Source: JBMFOH01 sp049969715 [NCBI: bacterium]
GTDB lineage: Bacteria > DUMJ01
Assembly (NCBI GenBank): GCA_049969715.1
Contig: JBMFOH010000003.1
Location: forward strand, 1-25,675
Length of the DNA stretch: 25,675 nt
Direction: 5' to 3'
The position numbers and the translations under genes are program-made. Positions 15,705 to 23,645 of this stretch are shown here, piece by piece. The notes beneath the pieces were generated by a model. That model searched no databases, was not told the origin of the DNA, and worked only from the letters and a program-made list of their open reading frames with translations. Positions within the stretch are counted from its first letter, which is position 1. The number at the start of each line of letters is the position of its first letter.

Positions 15705-16721
15705 CTAATTTTTACTCAACTTTTCAGCTATCCTCTTCCCCATATCTAAAGTGCTAGCACTTCCTCCAAGGTCATAGGTGATATACTTTCCTTCCTTTAT
15801 AGTTTCCGCCACTGCTTCTACTATGCGATTTTCCCAATCCTTCTCTCCTAGATATCCCAACATCATCGCAGATGCCAGTATAACAGCAGTTGGATTTACC
15901 TTGTATTGTCCTTTATACTTTGGAGCAGAACCATGGACTGCCTCAAAGATAGCTGCATCTTCCCCAATATTAGCACCAGGAGCCAAACCTAATCCTCCCA
16001 CAAGACCTGCACAGAGATCAGAAAGGATATCACCAAAAAGATTAGTAGTCACTATTACATCAAAATTCTCTGGATTTTTTACCAATTGCATAGCCATATT
16101 ATCTACTATCTTATCTTCAAATCCTATGTCTGGAAAATCCTCTGAAACACTTTTAGCAACATCTAAAAATAATCCGTCTGTAAATTTCATTATATTTGCC
16201 TTATGTACTGCTGTCACCTTTTTCCGATTGTTCTCTCTTGCATAGTTAAAGGCAAATCTAACTATCCTTTCGCTAGCCTTCTTAGTGATGACTCTTATAC
16301 TCTCTGCAGCTGTTCTATCTTCATCTACATAGTGTTCAATTCCAGCATAGAGGTCCTCTGTGTTCTCTCTTATAACCACGAGGTCTACATTGTCATATCT
16401 ACTTGGAACACCCAAGAAAGATCTTACTGGTCTTACATTGGCAAATAACTTGAGTTCTTGTCTCATAGCTACATTTACACTCCGAAATCCAGTCCCAATG
16501 GGTGTTGTTATTGGACCTTTCAAGGCAACCTTATTTCTCTTTATACTTTCTATAGTCTCATCAGGGATAGGGGTGCCATATTTCTCTATAGCCCCTTCTC
16601 CAGCAAGACACTCCTCCCATTCAATCTCAAGACCCGTAGCATTTAAAACTAGTAGCGTCGATTCTATAATCTCAGGACCTGTTCCATCTCCTTTTATCAA
16701 TGTTATCTTATATCTAGCCAA
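15705..16721 (-). CDS. icd: Isocitrate dehydrogenase-like decarboxylating dehydrogenase (probably NADP-dependent)
   Basis: A 338-residue member of the isocitrate/isopropylmalate/homoisocitrate dehydrogenase family. The substrate loop reads [11 protein letters not shown], giving Ser81, Asn83 and Arg87. This is the SxNxxxR pattern of isocitrate dehydrogenase, not the pattern of isopropylmalate or homoisocitrate enzymes. The cofactor loop [10 protein letters not shown] has Lys268-Tyr269, as in NADP-dependent E. coli enzyme, where NAD types have Asp-Ile. Catalytic Tyr in DLYAGIE, Lys in HKANIMK, and metal-binding Asp207, Asp231 and Asp235 are present. I chose TTG at 16721, after GGAGG, over ATG at 16736 (five extra residues, weaker site). 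It overlaps the small-subunit gene by 8 nt. The likely product is 2-oxoglutarate; substrate still needs assay. Confidence 0.85.
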   Translation of the reverse strand: MARYKITLIKGDGTGPEIIESTLLVLNATGLEIEWEECLAGEGAIEKYGTPIPDETIESIKRNKVALKGPITTPIGTGFRSVNVAMRQELKLFANVRPVRSFLGVPSRYDNVDLVVIRENTEDLYAGIEHYVDEDRTAAESIRVITKKASERIVRFAFNYARENNRKKVTAVHKANIMKFTDGLFLDVAKSVSEDFPDIGFEDKIVDNMAMQLVKNPENFDVIVTTNLFGDILSDLCAGLVGGLGLAPGANIGEDAAIFEAVHGSAPKYKGQYKVNPTAVILASAMMLGYLGEKDWENRIVEAVAETIKEGKYITYDLGGSASTLDMGKRIAEKLSKN

Positions 16722-17214
16722 TTGAAAAACCTCCATACTTCTTGAAATAATTTACCAATCCTCCGTTTTCCAATAGCTCCATCATAAAAGGTGGAAGAGG
16801 GTTAATCGCTAATCTAAAACCCTGAGTAATATCCTCTAGCATACCGTTCTCAAGGTCTATCTTTAATTCATCCCCGTTATTTATATTTGATGTATCACAC
16901 TCTACCAAAGGTAGACCATTATTTATTGCATTCCTATAGAAGATCCTAGCAAAAGAGACCGCTATTACTCCACTTAGTCCTGCATACTTTATTACTAATG
17001 GTGCCTGCTCTCTGCTAGAGCCACAACCAAAATTTTTTCCGGCCACAATGAAATCTCCAGGCTTTACTTTTTTGATAAACTCAGGGTCTATGTCTTCTAA
17101 AAGGTGTTGAGAAAGTTCCCTCATATCTAGGGTTTTGAATTTATATTTCCCTGAGATAATATAATCGGTGTTTATATCATCACCTAGTTTATGAGCAGTA
17201 CCATAAAGAATCAT
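16714..17214 (-). CDS. Aconitase/homoaconitase/isopropylmalate isomerase-family small subunit
   Basis: The 166-residue protein is the swivel domain of a two-subunit aconitase-family hydro-lyase. It shows [15 protein letters not shown], the conserved [14 protein letters not shown] and [15 protein letters not shown]. The loop that selects the substrate reads YKFKTLD. In the methanogen enzymes this loop is YLRT in homoaconitase and YLVY in isopropylmalate isomerase. The basic, non-aliphatic loop here argues for a tricarboxylate substrate, so citrate or homocitrate rather than isopropylmalate. That is an inference from loop chemistry. ATG 17214 follows AAGGAGG and overlaps the large-subunit stop (ATGA). 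Confidence 0.83.
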   Translation of the reverse strand: MILYGTAHKLGDDINTDYIISGKYKFKTLDMRELSQHLLEDIDPEFIKKVKPGDFIVAGKNFGCGSSREQAPLVIKYAGLSGVIAVSFARIFYRNAINNGLPLVECDTSNINNGDELKIDLENGMLEDITQGFRLAINPLPPFMMELLENGGLVNYFKKYGGFSIG

Positions 17215-18467
17215 AAAAACCTCCTTGGATCGGTAATTTTACCAGTCAAACAAGAAGCTGCAACTGTGGCTGGTGAAGCCAAGTATATAAATGCTTTATT
17301 ATTTCCCATACGCCCCTTAAAATTTCTATTGGCAGTGGAGATTACATTTTCTCCATCAGCAGGTACTCCTGCATGAGTTCCCACACAGGGTCCACATCCG
17401 GGATTGATAACAACAGCCCCAGCATCTATAAAGGTCTTAATAAATCCCTTTTCCATAGCTTCAAGATATATCTTCTTTGAGGCACATCCAACGATCAATC
17501 TTACATTGGGGTTTATCTCTCTCCCTTTTAATATACTAGCAGCAATCTCTAGGTCCTCTAGCCTACCGTTAGTACAGGTCCCAATAAAACCCTGCTGGAT
17601 ATAGATATCCTCAATATCGCTTATATTAGCCACATTATCTACCCTGTGAGGTAATGCTATCTGAGGTTCTAGATCTCCTACGTTTATCTTTAAAACCGAC
17701 TCATAGAGAGCATTGGGATCTATAGAGAGCTCAGAGATACTCACTCTTCCATGAGATCTCAGCCATTCCTTAGTCTTTTCGTCTACTGGAAATATACCTG
17801 CCTTAGCGCCTACCTCTACCGCCATATTAGAGATAGTAAAACGGGCATCTATACTAAGTTGAGATATAAGATCTCCATCAAACTCTAAAGCCTTATATGT
17901 AGCACCGTCTGCCCCTAAGGTCTTTGCTAGATGTAATATTATATCCTTTGAATACACCCCATCTGGTAACTTTCCACTCAGGATTATCCTTACTGATGAA
18001 GGGATCTTAAACCAAAGTTTACCTGAAATCATTACAGCAGCCAGTTCGCTAGAACCAATCCCAGTAGAAAAGGCGCCTACTGCTCCATATGTACAGGTAT
18101 GGGAATCTGCCCCAACCACAATATCATAGGGACCGACAAAACCAGACTCAGGTACTAATTGATGGCATATACCCATTCCTACTTCAAAAATTCTCACTCC
18201 ATATTTATGGCTAAATTCTCTCATCATCTTATGTAGATTTGATGTTCCTTCGTTTGGACTCGGAGCTCCATGGTCAAGTACTAGGGCTATCTTGTTAGGA
18301 TCAAAGACCTTCTCCCCCCCCATCTCATAGAATTTCTGAATGGCTAATGGGGATGTTCCATCCTGTCCCATAGCAAAATCTACATCTACAACAACTACCT
18401 CTCCTACCTTTGGTTCCCTATGGAGATGAGATTCAAAGATCTTTTCAGTTAACGTCTTGGCTGACAC
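17211..18467 (-). CDS. Aconitase/homoaconitase/isopropylmalate isomerase-family large subunit
   Basis: A 418-residue iron-sulfur hydro-lyase large subunit, the usual LeuC/HacA size for the archaeal-type group. It has GADSHTCTYGAVGAFSTG, the first cluster cysteine in GTCTNGRLEDL and the other two in NPGCGPCVGTHAG. With the small subunit it should move a hydroxyl between neighbouring carbons through a bound alkene. I chose GTG at 18467 (read VSAKTLTEKIF), which follows AAGGAG; the ATG at 18518 would add 17 residues inside the upstream gene. It overlaps that gene by 23 nt. Automatic labelling as leucine enzyme LeuC is likely, but the neighbouring isocitrate-type dehydrogenase favours an aconitase role. 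Confidence 0.83.
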   Translation of the reverse strand: MSAKTLTEKIFESHLHREPKVGEVVVVDVDFAMGQDGTSPLAIQKFYEMGGEKVFDPNKIALVLDHGAPSPNEGTSNLHKMMREFSHKYGVRIFEVGMGICHQLVPESGFVGPYDIVVGADSHTCTYGAVGAFSTGIGSSELAAVMISGKLWFKIPSSVRIILSGKLPDGVYSKDIILHLAKTLGADGATYKALEFDGDLISQLSIDARFTISNMAVEVGAKAGIFPVDEKTKEWLRSHGRVSISELSIDPNALYESVLKINVGDLEPQIALPHRVDNVANISDIEDIYIQQGFIGTCTNGRLEDLEIAASILKGREINPNVRLIVGCASKKIYLEAMEKGFIKTFIDAGAVVINPGCGPCVGTHAGVPADGENVISTANRNFKGRMGNNKAFIYLASPATVAASCLTGKITDPRRFL

Positions 18468-19593
18468 TTTCCTTCTCCTTAAGATAATCCTGGTAAAGGA
18501 GCATAAGTTCCTTATCAAATAGAGGTCTCTTTAAGTCCACTGCAAGGGCTCTTACTCTTGGTAGGAGGTCATTTGCCTCTTTATCAGAAATTTCAATACC
18601 ATACTCCTTGAATTTTCTTACAATAGCGTGACTTCCTGAATGTTTTCCAATTACTATCTGTCTCTCTAGACCGACATCCTCAGGATTGAATACTTCATAG
18701 GTATGAGTATACTTTAATACTCCATCTGCATGAATCCCGGATTCGTGGGCAAAGACATTTGTCCCTACTATAGCCTTACTGGGAGGAAGAGGCCTAGCAG
18801 ATGCCCTAGCAACATATTCGCAGACCTCTCTAAATCTCTCTGTCTTGATCCCTAGATCTATATTCCAGAGATATTTAAGAGCCATTACTACCTCTTCTAG
18901 AGCTGCATTACCAGCCCTCTCTCCTAAGCCATTAATAGTTACCCCGGCATATGTTGCTCCAGCCTTAATACCAGCCAAGGTATTGGCAGTAGCCATACCA
19001 AAGTCGTTATGGGTATGCATCTCTATTGGAATAGATACCTTCTCTATAAGGACCTTTATGGTATCATACATTTTGAATGGGTCCATAATACCTACAGTGT
19101 CACAGAATCTAATCCTATCTGCACCAGCTTGCTTTGCAACAGTAGCAAATTGGACAAGGAAATCCATATCCGTTCTAGAAGCATCCTCAGCACTCACGGA
19201 TATGTATACCCCTTCTCTTTTGGCAAACTCAGTGGCCTTAGCCATGCTGTCTAGAACCCATTCCCTTGATTTCTGTAGTTTGTACTGTATGTGGATATCG
19301 GAGGTAGATATAGATATAGCCACAGCATCAACCCCACATCTAAGTGAAGCCTCTACATCACTTATAACCGCCCTATTCCACCCCATAATACTTGCTTTTA
19401 ACTTTAATTTAGTAATAGCCTTTATAGCTTCAGCCTCATCCCCTCCCATTACAGGGATTCCTGCCTCTATCTGATGGATTCCAATCTCATCTAACATTCT
19501 GGCTATTTGTATCTTCTCTCCTTTAGAAAATACTACTCCAGCTGTCTGTTCTCCATCCCTTAAGGTAGTATCCACTAACTTAATGTCAGACAT
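18445..19593 (-). CDS. NifV-like homocitrate/Re-citrate synthase family enzyme
   Basis: A 382-residue DRE-TIM metallolyase that joins acetyl-CoA to a 2-oxo acid. It has DTTLRDGEQTAGV near the N-terminus, the metal-binding EMHTHNDFGMATANT, GLGERAGNAALEEV, and NVFAHESGIHADGVLK. It lacks the long C-terminal leucine-regulatory domain of LeuA, so it is not a typical leucine enzyme. The closest type by motif is NifV/AksA homocitrate synthase, a group that also includes (Re)-citrate synthase of anaerobes. No nif, aks or lysine-pathway gene is in the window, and the partner dehydrogenase looks isocitrate-specific. So (Re)-citrate synthase is my preferred reading, with homocitrate synthase the main alternative. 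ATG 19593 follows GGAGGTG. Confidence 0.8.
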   Translation of the reverse strand: MSDIKLVDTTLRDGEQTAGVVFSKGEKIQIARMLDEIGIHQIEAGIPVMGGDEAEAIKAITKLKLKASIMGWNRAVISDVEASLRCGVDAVAISISTSDIHIQYKLQKSREWVLDSMAKATEFAKREGVYISVSAEDASRTDMDFLVQFATVAKQAGADRIRFCDTVGIMDPFKMYDTIKVLIEKVSIPIEMHTHNDFGMATANTLAGIKAGATYAGVTINGLGERAGNAALEEVVMALKYLWNIDLGIKTERFREVCEYVARASARPLPPSKAIVGTNVFAHESGIHADGVLKYTHTYEVFNPEDVGLERQIVIGKHSGSHAIVRKFKEYGIEISDKEANDLLPRVRALAVDLKRPLFDKELMLLYQDYLKEKESVSQDVN

Positions 19594-19620
19594 ATTACAC
19601 CTCCATCTTTAGATATAATA

Positions 19621-19674
19621 CCTCTATAGAATAACACTATAGGGGACACATCGATTTACCCTTTAATAGGTAAT
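19621..19674 (-). promoter_or_regulatory. Structured leader of the citrate/isocitrate operon
   Basis: The roughly 95-nt leader forms two hairpins on the minus strand. The first (19674-19655) pairs TTACCT with GGGTAA around the hexaloop ATTAAA. The second (19645-19621) has a nine-pair stem with one mismatch around the 7-nt loop TGTTATT. Neither loop has G at position 4, so the ANTAR rule is not met. No T-box or clear terminator is seen. A regulatory role is possible but unproven. Confidence 0.35.
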
Positions 19675-19694
19675 CTTTTTAATTGTAGCTTTAG

Positions 19695-19723
19695 ATATTA
19701 ATAGAGAAGAATTAAGTTGTCAA
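19695..19723 (-). promoter_or_regulatory. Promoter of the citrate/isocitrate operon
   Basis: On the minus strand TTGACA (19723-19718), 17 bp and TAATAT (19700-19695). The predicted start is near 19688. It lies just downstream of the tRNA gene, and no terminator separates the two, so some tRNA transcripts could read through. Confidence 0.75.
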
Positions 19724-19751
19724 TAGATTTGTGAATAAACAAAAATAAAAA

Positions 19752-19826
19752 TGGTGGAGCTGACGGGACTTGAACCCGTGACCTCTTCCATGCCAAGGAA
19801 GCGCGCTCCCTCTGCGCTACAGCCCC
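19752..19826 (-). tRNA. tRNA-Ala (anticodon GGC)
   Basis: The 75-nt minus-strand gene folds into a full cloverleaf. The acceptor stem GGGGCTG pairs with CAGCTCC and includes the G3:U70 pair that marks alanine tRNAs. The D arm is GCGC/GCGC, the anticodon stem CTTCC/GGAAG with loop TTGGCAT (anticodon GGC), and the T arm ACGGG with TTCAAGT and CCCGT. The 3' CCA is encoded. Confidence 0.97.
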
Positions 19827-19835
19827 ACAGCCTCA

Positions 19836-19864
19836 ATTATACACTATGTTAAAGTTTTATGCAA
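19836..19864 (-). promoter_or_regulatory. Promoter of tRNA-Ala
   Basis: On the minus strand TTGCAT (19864-19859), 17 bp and TATAAT (19841-19836). The -10 ends 9 nt before the mature 5' end, so the primary transcript has almost no leader. Confidence 0.7.
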
Positions 19865-20102
19865 GTACGCGACATTATAAGGGGAAAGAAGATATATTTC
19901 ATCTAAACATCTTGTAACTTTGGGACCATAGAGTAAGATTACTTAAGTAAGAGTTAGTAGAAAGATGATAAGTTTCGTAAGATATGCTATAGCCTTAGCC
20001 ATAGATATTTATAATATGAAGTTAAAAGTAAGCAAGACAGGAAGATTAGTACTTATAATTGGAGGTATTCAAAAGTGAACAGATCAGGGTATCTAATTTC
20101 TG
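19865..20102. other. Intergenic stretch without a convincing gene
   Basis: Between the tRNA promoter and the glnA promoter I see no supported gene. The only open frame of note is a 37-codon run from ATG 19965 to TGA 20078 on the plus strand. It has no good ribosome binding site or promoter and no recognisable motif. A small RNA cannot be excluded. Confidence 0.4.
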
Positions 20103-20131
20103 TTGACACACTTCTATAAGGGGTATATAAT
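20103..20131 (+). promoter_or_regulatory. Promoter of glnA
   Basis: TTGACA at 20103-20108 and TATAAT at 20126-20131 with 17 bp between: an exact consensus promoter. The predicted start near 20138 coincides with the base of the first leader hairpin. A promoter this strong suggests that control lies after initiation. Confidence 0.85.
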
Positions 20132-20140
20132 TAACGCTGT

Positions 20141-20231
20141 CAGTTTGAGACGACGATGTCTTAGACTGTGGTTTTTATCCAATGAGGGATCCCCAGTGTA
20201 GGTTTACCTGGAATCATATGTATTTGTTTTT
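20141..20231 (+). promoter_or_regulatory. glnA leader: twin hairpins plus competing fold, candidate ANTAR attenuator
   Basis: Hairpin 1 (20141-20168) has an 11-bp stem with two G-U pairs and exactly six loop bases, GACGAT (G at position 4, G rather than A at 1). Hairpin 2 (20177-20190) is ATCC/GGAT around the hexaloop AATGAG, which has A1 and G4. Its 3' arm can instead pair in a longer hairpin, GATCCCCAG (20188-20196) with CTGGAATC (20208-20215), with one mismatch and one bulge. A T-rich run TTTGTTTTT follows at 20223-20231, 7 nt away, which is further than ideal for a terminator. Hairpin 2 and the longer hairpin exclude each other, as in known ANTAR attenuators. The folds are read by eye; function is inferred. 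Confidence 0.6.
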
Positions 20232-20257
20232 AAAACACTGAGAAGGAGGAATATCTT

Positions 20258-21601
20258 ATGGCTTTAAGTAGTTATCCAAAAACAAAAGAGGATATACTTA
20301 AGTATATAAAAGATAATGATGTATATTTTGTAGAGATTTGGTTTACAGATATCTTAGGATATCTGAAGAGTTTTACTATAACATCCCATGAGTTAGAGAA
20401 GAGCTTTGAAGAGGGGTTAGGTTTTGATGGCTCTTCTGTAAGGGGTTATACAAGAATAGATGAGAGTGATATGATAGCTTTCCCTGAACCATCAACATTT
20501 ACCGTCTTACCGTGGAGGCCAAAGGATAAAAAAGTAGCAAAGATGTTTGCTACTATAGTAGAGCCTAACGGTAAGCCATTTGAGGGGGACCCTAGAAACG
20601 TGCTTAAGAAGGTCCTAAAAAGGGCACAAGATATGGGATACAGTTATTATGTTGGTCCTGAATTAGAATATTTTTATCTAAGACTTAATAACTCTCATCC
20701 AGAAGTATTAGATTGGGGTGGATACTTTGATTTAATACCAAGAGATGAGGCGATTGATTTAAGACATCAGACAGTACTTATACTTGAGGAGATGGGGATA
20801 GATGTAGAATTCGCTCACCATGAAGTAGCTCCTTCACAGCATGAGATTGATTTTAAATATAAGGATGCATTAACTATGGCTGATATAGTTATGACTGCTC
20901 GACTTGTGGTAAAAGAGGTTGCCTATATGAATGGAGTATATGCAACATTTATGCCTAAACCACTCTTTGGCCATAATGGTTCTGGAATGCATGTTCATAT
21001 GAGCCTAGCCAAAGATGGAAAGAATGCATTTTTTGATATCGATGATAAGTATCATCTTTCGCAAATAGCAAAATATTTTATAGCAGGGTTAATGAGACAT
21101 GCTAAGGAGATAACCCTTATTACTAACCAGTGGGTAAATTCGTATAAAAGATTGGTCCCTGGATATGAGGCACCTGTTTATATATCTTGGGCTCTTAGGA
21201 ATAGGTCAGACTTAATAAGGGTTCCTATGTATAAGCCAGGGAAAGAAGAAGCTACTAGGATTGAGTACAGAGCACCCGATCCTGCATGCAACCCCTATCT
21301 AGCATTTGCAGTAATGTTATCTGCTGGGCTTGAAGGGATTGAGAAAAGGTATTCTCTTCCAGATCCGGTAGAAGAGAATGTATATCATATGAGTGAAGAT
21401 GAGAGGAGAAAAAGAGGGATAGATAGTCTCCCTGGAAGTCTTATAGAGGCTATTGAGATTACAGAAAAGAGCGAGTTGGTAAAGAAAGCTCTTGGGGACC
21501 ATGTATTTACTAATTTTATAGAAAATAAGAGGATTGAGTGGAATAGTTATAGACGTCAAGTCACAGGTTATGAATTAGATACATACCTTCCTGTACTCTA
21601 A
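20258..21601 (+). CDS. glnA: Glutamine synthetase, type I
   Basis: The 447-residue enzyme makes glutamine from glutamate, ammonia and ATP. Its beta-grasp N-domain contains the DGSSVRGYTRIDESDM loop. The catalytic domain has GPELEYFYL, AHHEVAPSQHEIDF, HNGSGMHVHMSL and RIEYRAPDPACNPYLAF, which carry the metal, glutamate and ATP ligands. Length and the region ENVYHMSEDERRKRGI match the GSI-alpha group (Bacillus/archaeal/Thermotoga-like) rather than the adenylylated, roughly 470-residue GSI-beta. Control by adenylylation is thus unlikely; feedback and RNA-level control through the leader are more probable. ATG 20258 follows AAGGAGG. A terminator follows the stop. Confidence 0.97.
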   Translation: MALSSYPKTKEDILKYIKDNDVYFVEIWFTDILGYLKSFTITSHELEKSFEEGLGFDGSSVRGYTRIDESDMIAFPEPSTFTVLPWRPKDKKVAKMFATIVEPNGKPFEGDPRNVLKKVLKRAQDMGYSYYVGPELEYFYLRLNNSHPEVLDWGGYFDLIPRDEAIDLRHQTVLILEEMGIDVEFAHHEVAPSQHEIDFKYKDALTMADIVMTARLVVKEVAYMNGVYATFMPKPLFGHNGSGMHVHMSLAKDGKNAFFDIDDKYHLSQIAKYFIAGLMRHAKEITLITNQWVNSYKRLVPGYEAPVYISWALRNRSDLIRVPMYKPGKEEATRIEYRAPDPACNPYLAFAVMLSAGLEGIEKRYSLPDPVEENVYHMSEDERRKRGIDSLPGSLIEAIEITEKSELVKKALGDHVFTNFIENKRIEWNSYRRQVTGYELDTYLPVL

Positions 21602-21608
21602 AGAACTT

Positions 21609-21636
21609 ACCGGGGCTTACTAACTGCCCCGGTTTT
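21609..21636 (+). terminator. Intrinsic terminator after glnA
   Basis: ACCGGGGC (21609-21616) pairs perfectly with GCCCCGGT (21626-21633) around a 9-nt loop, followed by TTTTAAT. The short U-run may allow some readthrough into nadE, which starts only 10 nt later. Confidence 0.88.
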
Positions 21637-21645
21637 AATATTAAG

Positions 21646-23274
21646 ATGAAGGCTGTATTGGCACAGATAAACCCTACAATAGGAGATTTAAAGGGGAACT
21701 TAGAAAAGATACTTAAAGAGATCAAGAAGGCAAAGGTTTTATCTTCTGACCTTATTATATTCCCAGAGTTGTCTATAATAGGTTATCCTCCTAAGGACCT
21801 TCTCTATAACGTAGAATTGGCAAGAAGGATAGAAGAGGTATTAAATGAGGTAATTGCCCCTATAAGTGATAACTTAGGGGTCATTATAGGAAGTCCATTC
21901 TATGATGGTGAGATCATATATAATTCTGCCCTGTTCTTTTATAATGGAAAGCTTCTTGGTAGGCAGGATAAAACACTCCTTCCGACATATGATGTCTTTG
22001 ATGAAGCGAGATATTTTAGGCCTGCAGGTTCTATCCATACTATTTTATTCAAAGACAAGAAATTAGGAGTAACTATCTGTGAAGATATATGGAATGATAA
22101 AGACTACTGGAATAGGAAAGTCTATGATATTGACCCAGTAGAGAAACTTGTTTCTCAAGGGATTGACGTTATTATAAATATCTCCGCCTCCCCATATTAC
22201 TATGGCAAAAGGGTACTTAGGGCAAGTATGTTAAGTTATGTGGCAAAGAAGTATAAGAAAAAGATAATCTATGTGAACCAAGTAGGAGGGAATGATGAGC
22301 TAATTTTCGACGGTTCAAGTTTGGCCATAGATGAAGATGGCTATATAATATGGGAAGGAAAAGAATTTGATGAAGATTTTGGTCTTATAGACCTCTTAGA
22401 TGTTTCCTCAAGAGAAGATCCAAGTAGTATAAGGGAAGATATATCTTCTATTTATAAAGCTTTAGTATTAGGGATAAGAGACTATTTTCATAAGACCGGA
22501 TTCAAGAAGGCTTTAATAGCTCTAAGTGGTGGAATAGATTCTTCTTTGGTAGCGTGTTTAGCAGTATCTAGTCTAGGCTCAGAGAATGTCTTAGGAGTTA
22601 GTATGCCATCGAGATACTCTTCTAAAGAGAGCATTGAAGATGCGAAGCTTTTAGCTAAGAATCTTGGCATAGATCTTAAGGTAATCCCTATAGAAAAGAT
22701 ATTTTCTTCATTTATTGAGACCCTAAATTCAGAGGGAAAACCTATTATAGATATGGCTGAAGAGAACCTTCAGGCAAGGATTAGAGGGAATGTTATAATG
22801 TTCATCTCCAATAGAGAAGGATATTTGGTACTTAGTACAGGGAACAAATCGGAACTAGCAATGGGATACTGTACACTCTATGGGGATATGTCAGGTGGAT
22901 TATCAGTTATAGGGGATCTACCAAAAACACTAGTCTATGAACTTGCAAGATTTATAAACAGAGAAAGAGAGATAATCCCAGAGAGAGTATTTATAAAACC
23001 TCCATCGGCAGAATTAAGGCCAAATCAAAAGGATGAGGATTCTTTACCCCCGTATTCTATTCTTGACCCTATTATAAAGGCTTATATAGAAGAGAACCTC
23101 CCTATTGAGGCTATTATTGAGAAGGGGTTTGACCATAAACTGGTAGAAAGTGTAATAAAAAGGATTGATTCTGCCGAATATAAGAGGAGACAGTCTGCCC
23201 CTATTCTAAAAGTAACTACTAAGGCTTTTGGGATAGGTAGGAGGATGCCAATAGCATGGAAAAGAGGATGGTAG
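21646..23274 (+). CDS. nadE: Glutamine-dependent NAD+ synthetase
   Basis: The 542-residue enzyme makes NAD from deamido-NAD, ATP and glutamine. The N-terminal nitrilase-fold glutaminase (about 1-260) keeps the Glu41 (PELSIIGYPP), Lys109 (DKTLLPTYD) and Cys145 (TICEDIW) triad. The C-terminal synthetase domain has the ATP pyrophosphatase loop LSGGIDSS (293-300), GNKSELAMGYCTLYGD and the PPSAELRPNQKDEDSLPPY segment. Length is usual for the two-domain form. There is no Shine-Dalgarno before ATG 21646, and the glnA terminator ends 10-13 nt upstream. Expression is by readthrough or from a start very close to the ATG. Glutamine from the neighbouring GlnA is its nitrogen donor. Confidence 0.95.
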   Translation: MKAVLAQINPTIGDLKGNLEKILKEIKKAKVLSSDLIIFPELSIIGYPPKDLLYNVELARRIEEVLNEVIAPISDNLGVIIGSPFYDGEIIYNSALFFYNGKLLGRQDKTLLPTYDVFDEARYFRPAGSIHTILFKDKKLGVTICEDIWNDKDYWNRKVYDIDPVEKLVSQGIDVIINISASPYYYGKRVLRASMLSYVAKKYKKKIIYVNQVGGNDELIFDGSSLAIDEDGYIIWEGKEFDEDFGLIDLLDVSSREDPSSIREDISSIYKALVLGIRDYFHKTGFKKALIALSGGIDSSLVACLAVSSLGSENVLGVSMPSRYSSKESIEDAKLLAKNLGIDLKVIPIEKIFSSFIETLNSEGKPIIDMAEENLQARIRGNVIMFISNREGYLVLSTGNKSELAMGYCTLYGDMSGGLSVIGDLPKTLVYELARFINREREIIPERVFIKPPSAELRPNQKDEDSLPPYSILDPIIKAYIEENLPIEAIIEKGFDHKLVESVIKRIDSAEYKRRQSAPILKVTTKAFGIGRRMPIAWKRGW

Positions 23275-23301
23275 CCCCTTAGAGTCTCCCCTAAGGGGCT
23301 A
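23272..23301. terminator. Bidirectional terminator between nadE and the P-II gene
   Basis: An 11-bp perfect stem, TAGCCCCTTAG with CTAAGGGGCTA, encloses an 8-nt loop. It begins at the nadE stop codon itself. The plus-side tail is TTTATTTA. It lies 5 nt past the P-II stop on the other strand, so it can serve both convergent genes; the minus-side tail is not U-rich. Confidence 0.82.
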
Positions 23302-23306
23302 TTTAT

Positions 23307-23645
23307 TTATAGTGCTGCCTCTCCTTTTTCTCCTGTTCTAATTTTTATAACATCCTCAATAGGATAGATAAAGATCTTTCCGTCACCAATCTCTCCAGTT
23401 TTTGCAGTAGTTATAATAGCTTCAACTATCATATCTATTTCTTCGTCTCTTGCTATGATTTCTAGTTTTATCTTTGGTAATAAATCTATTGTATAAGTTT
23501 TACCTCGCCATTGGGCAGTTATTCCCTTTTGTCTCCCATGACCTTCGACTTCTGTAATTGTTATCCCAGGATAACCGAGCTCCTGAAGGGCATTCATTAT
23601 AGCATCTAGTCTTCCAGACCGAACTATTGCCTCTATCTTTTTCAT
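23307..23645 (-). CDS. glnB: Nitrogen regulatory protein P-II
   Basis: At 112 residues this is a standard P-II trimer subunit that senses 2-oxoglutarate and ATP/ADP. The T-loop is GHGRQKGITAQWRGKTYTID. Tyr51, the residue uridylylated in proteobacteria, is present; position 46, often Tyr, is Trp; position 49 is Lys, so no serine for phosphorylation. The C-terminal signature reads TGEIGDGKIFIYPIEDVIKIRTGE, with the 2-oxoglutarate/ATP-contacting residues. It overlaps the ammonium transporter gene by 4 nt (ATGA), the usual GlnK arrangement, so plugging the Amt channel is its likely main job. GlnK would be an equally good name. Confidence 0.96.
   Translation of the reverse strand: MKKIEAIVRSGRLDAIMNALQELGYPGITITEVEGHGRQKGITAQWRGKTYTIDLLPKIKLEIIARDEEIDMIVEAIITTAKTGEIGDGKIFIYPIEDVIKIRTGEKGEAAL

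Noticed and set aside
15778-16725. Several plus-strand open frames of 60-155 codons opposite the dehydrogenase gene, and similar ones opposite the other minus-strand genes
   Set aside because: They are antisense shadows of well-supported genes, with low-complexity residue content and no ribosome binding sites.
19965-20078. 37-codon open frame on the plus strand between tRNA-Ala and glnA
   Set aside because: No promoter, no proper ribosome binding site and no recognisable motif; this length is expected by chance in AT-rich DNA.
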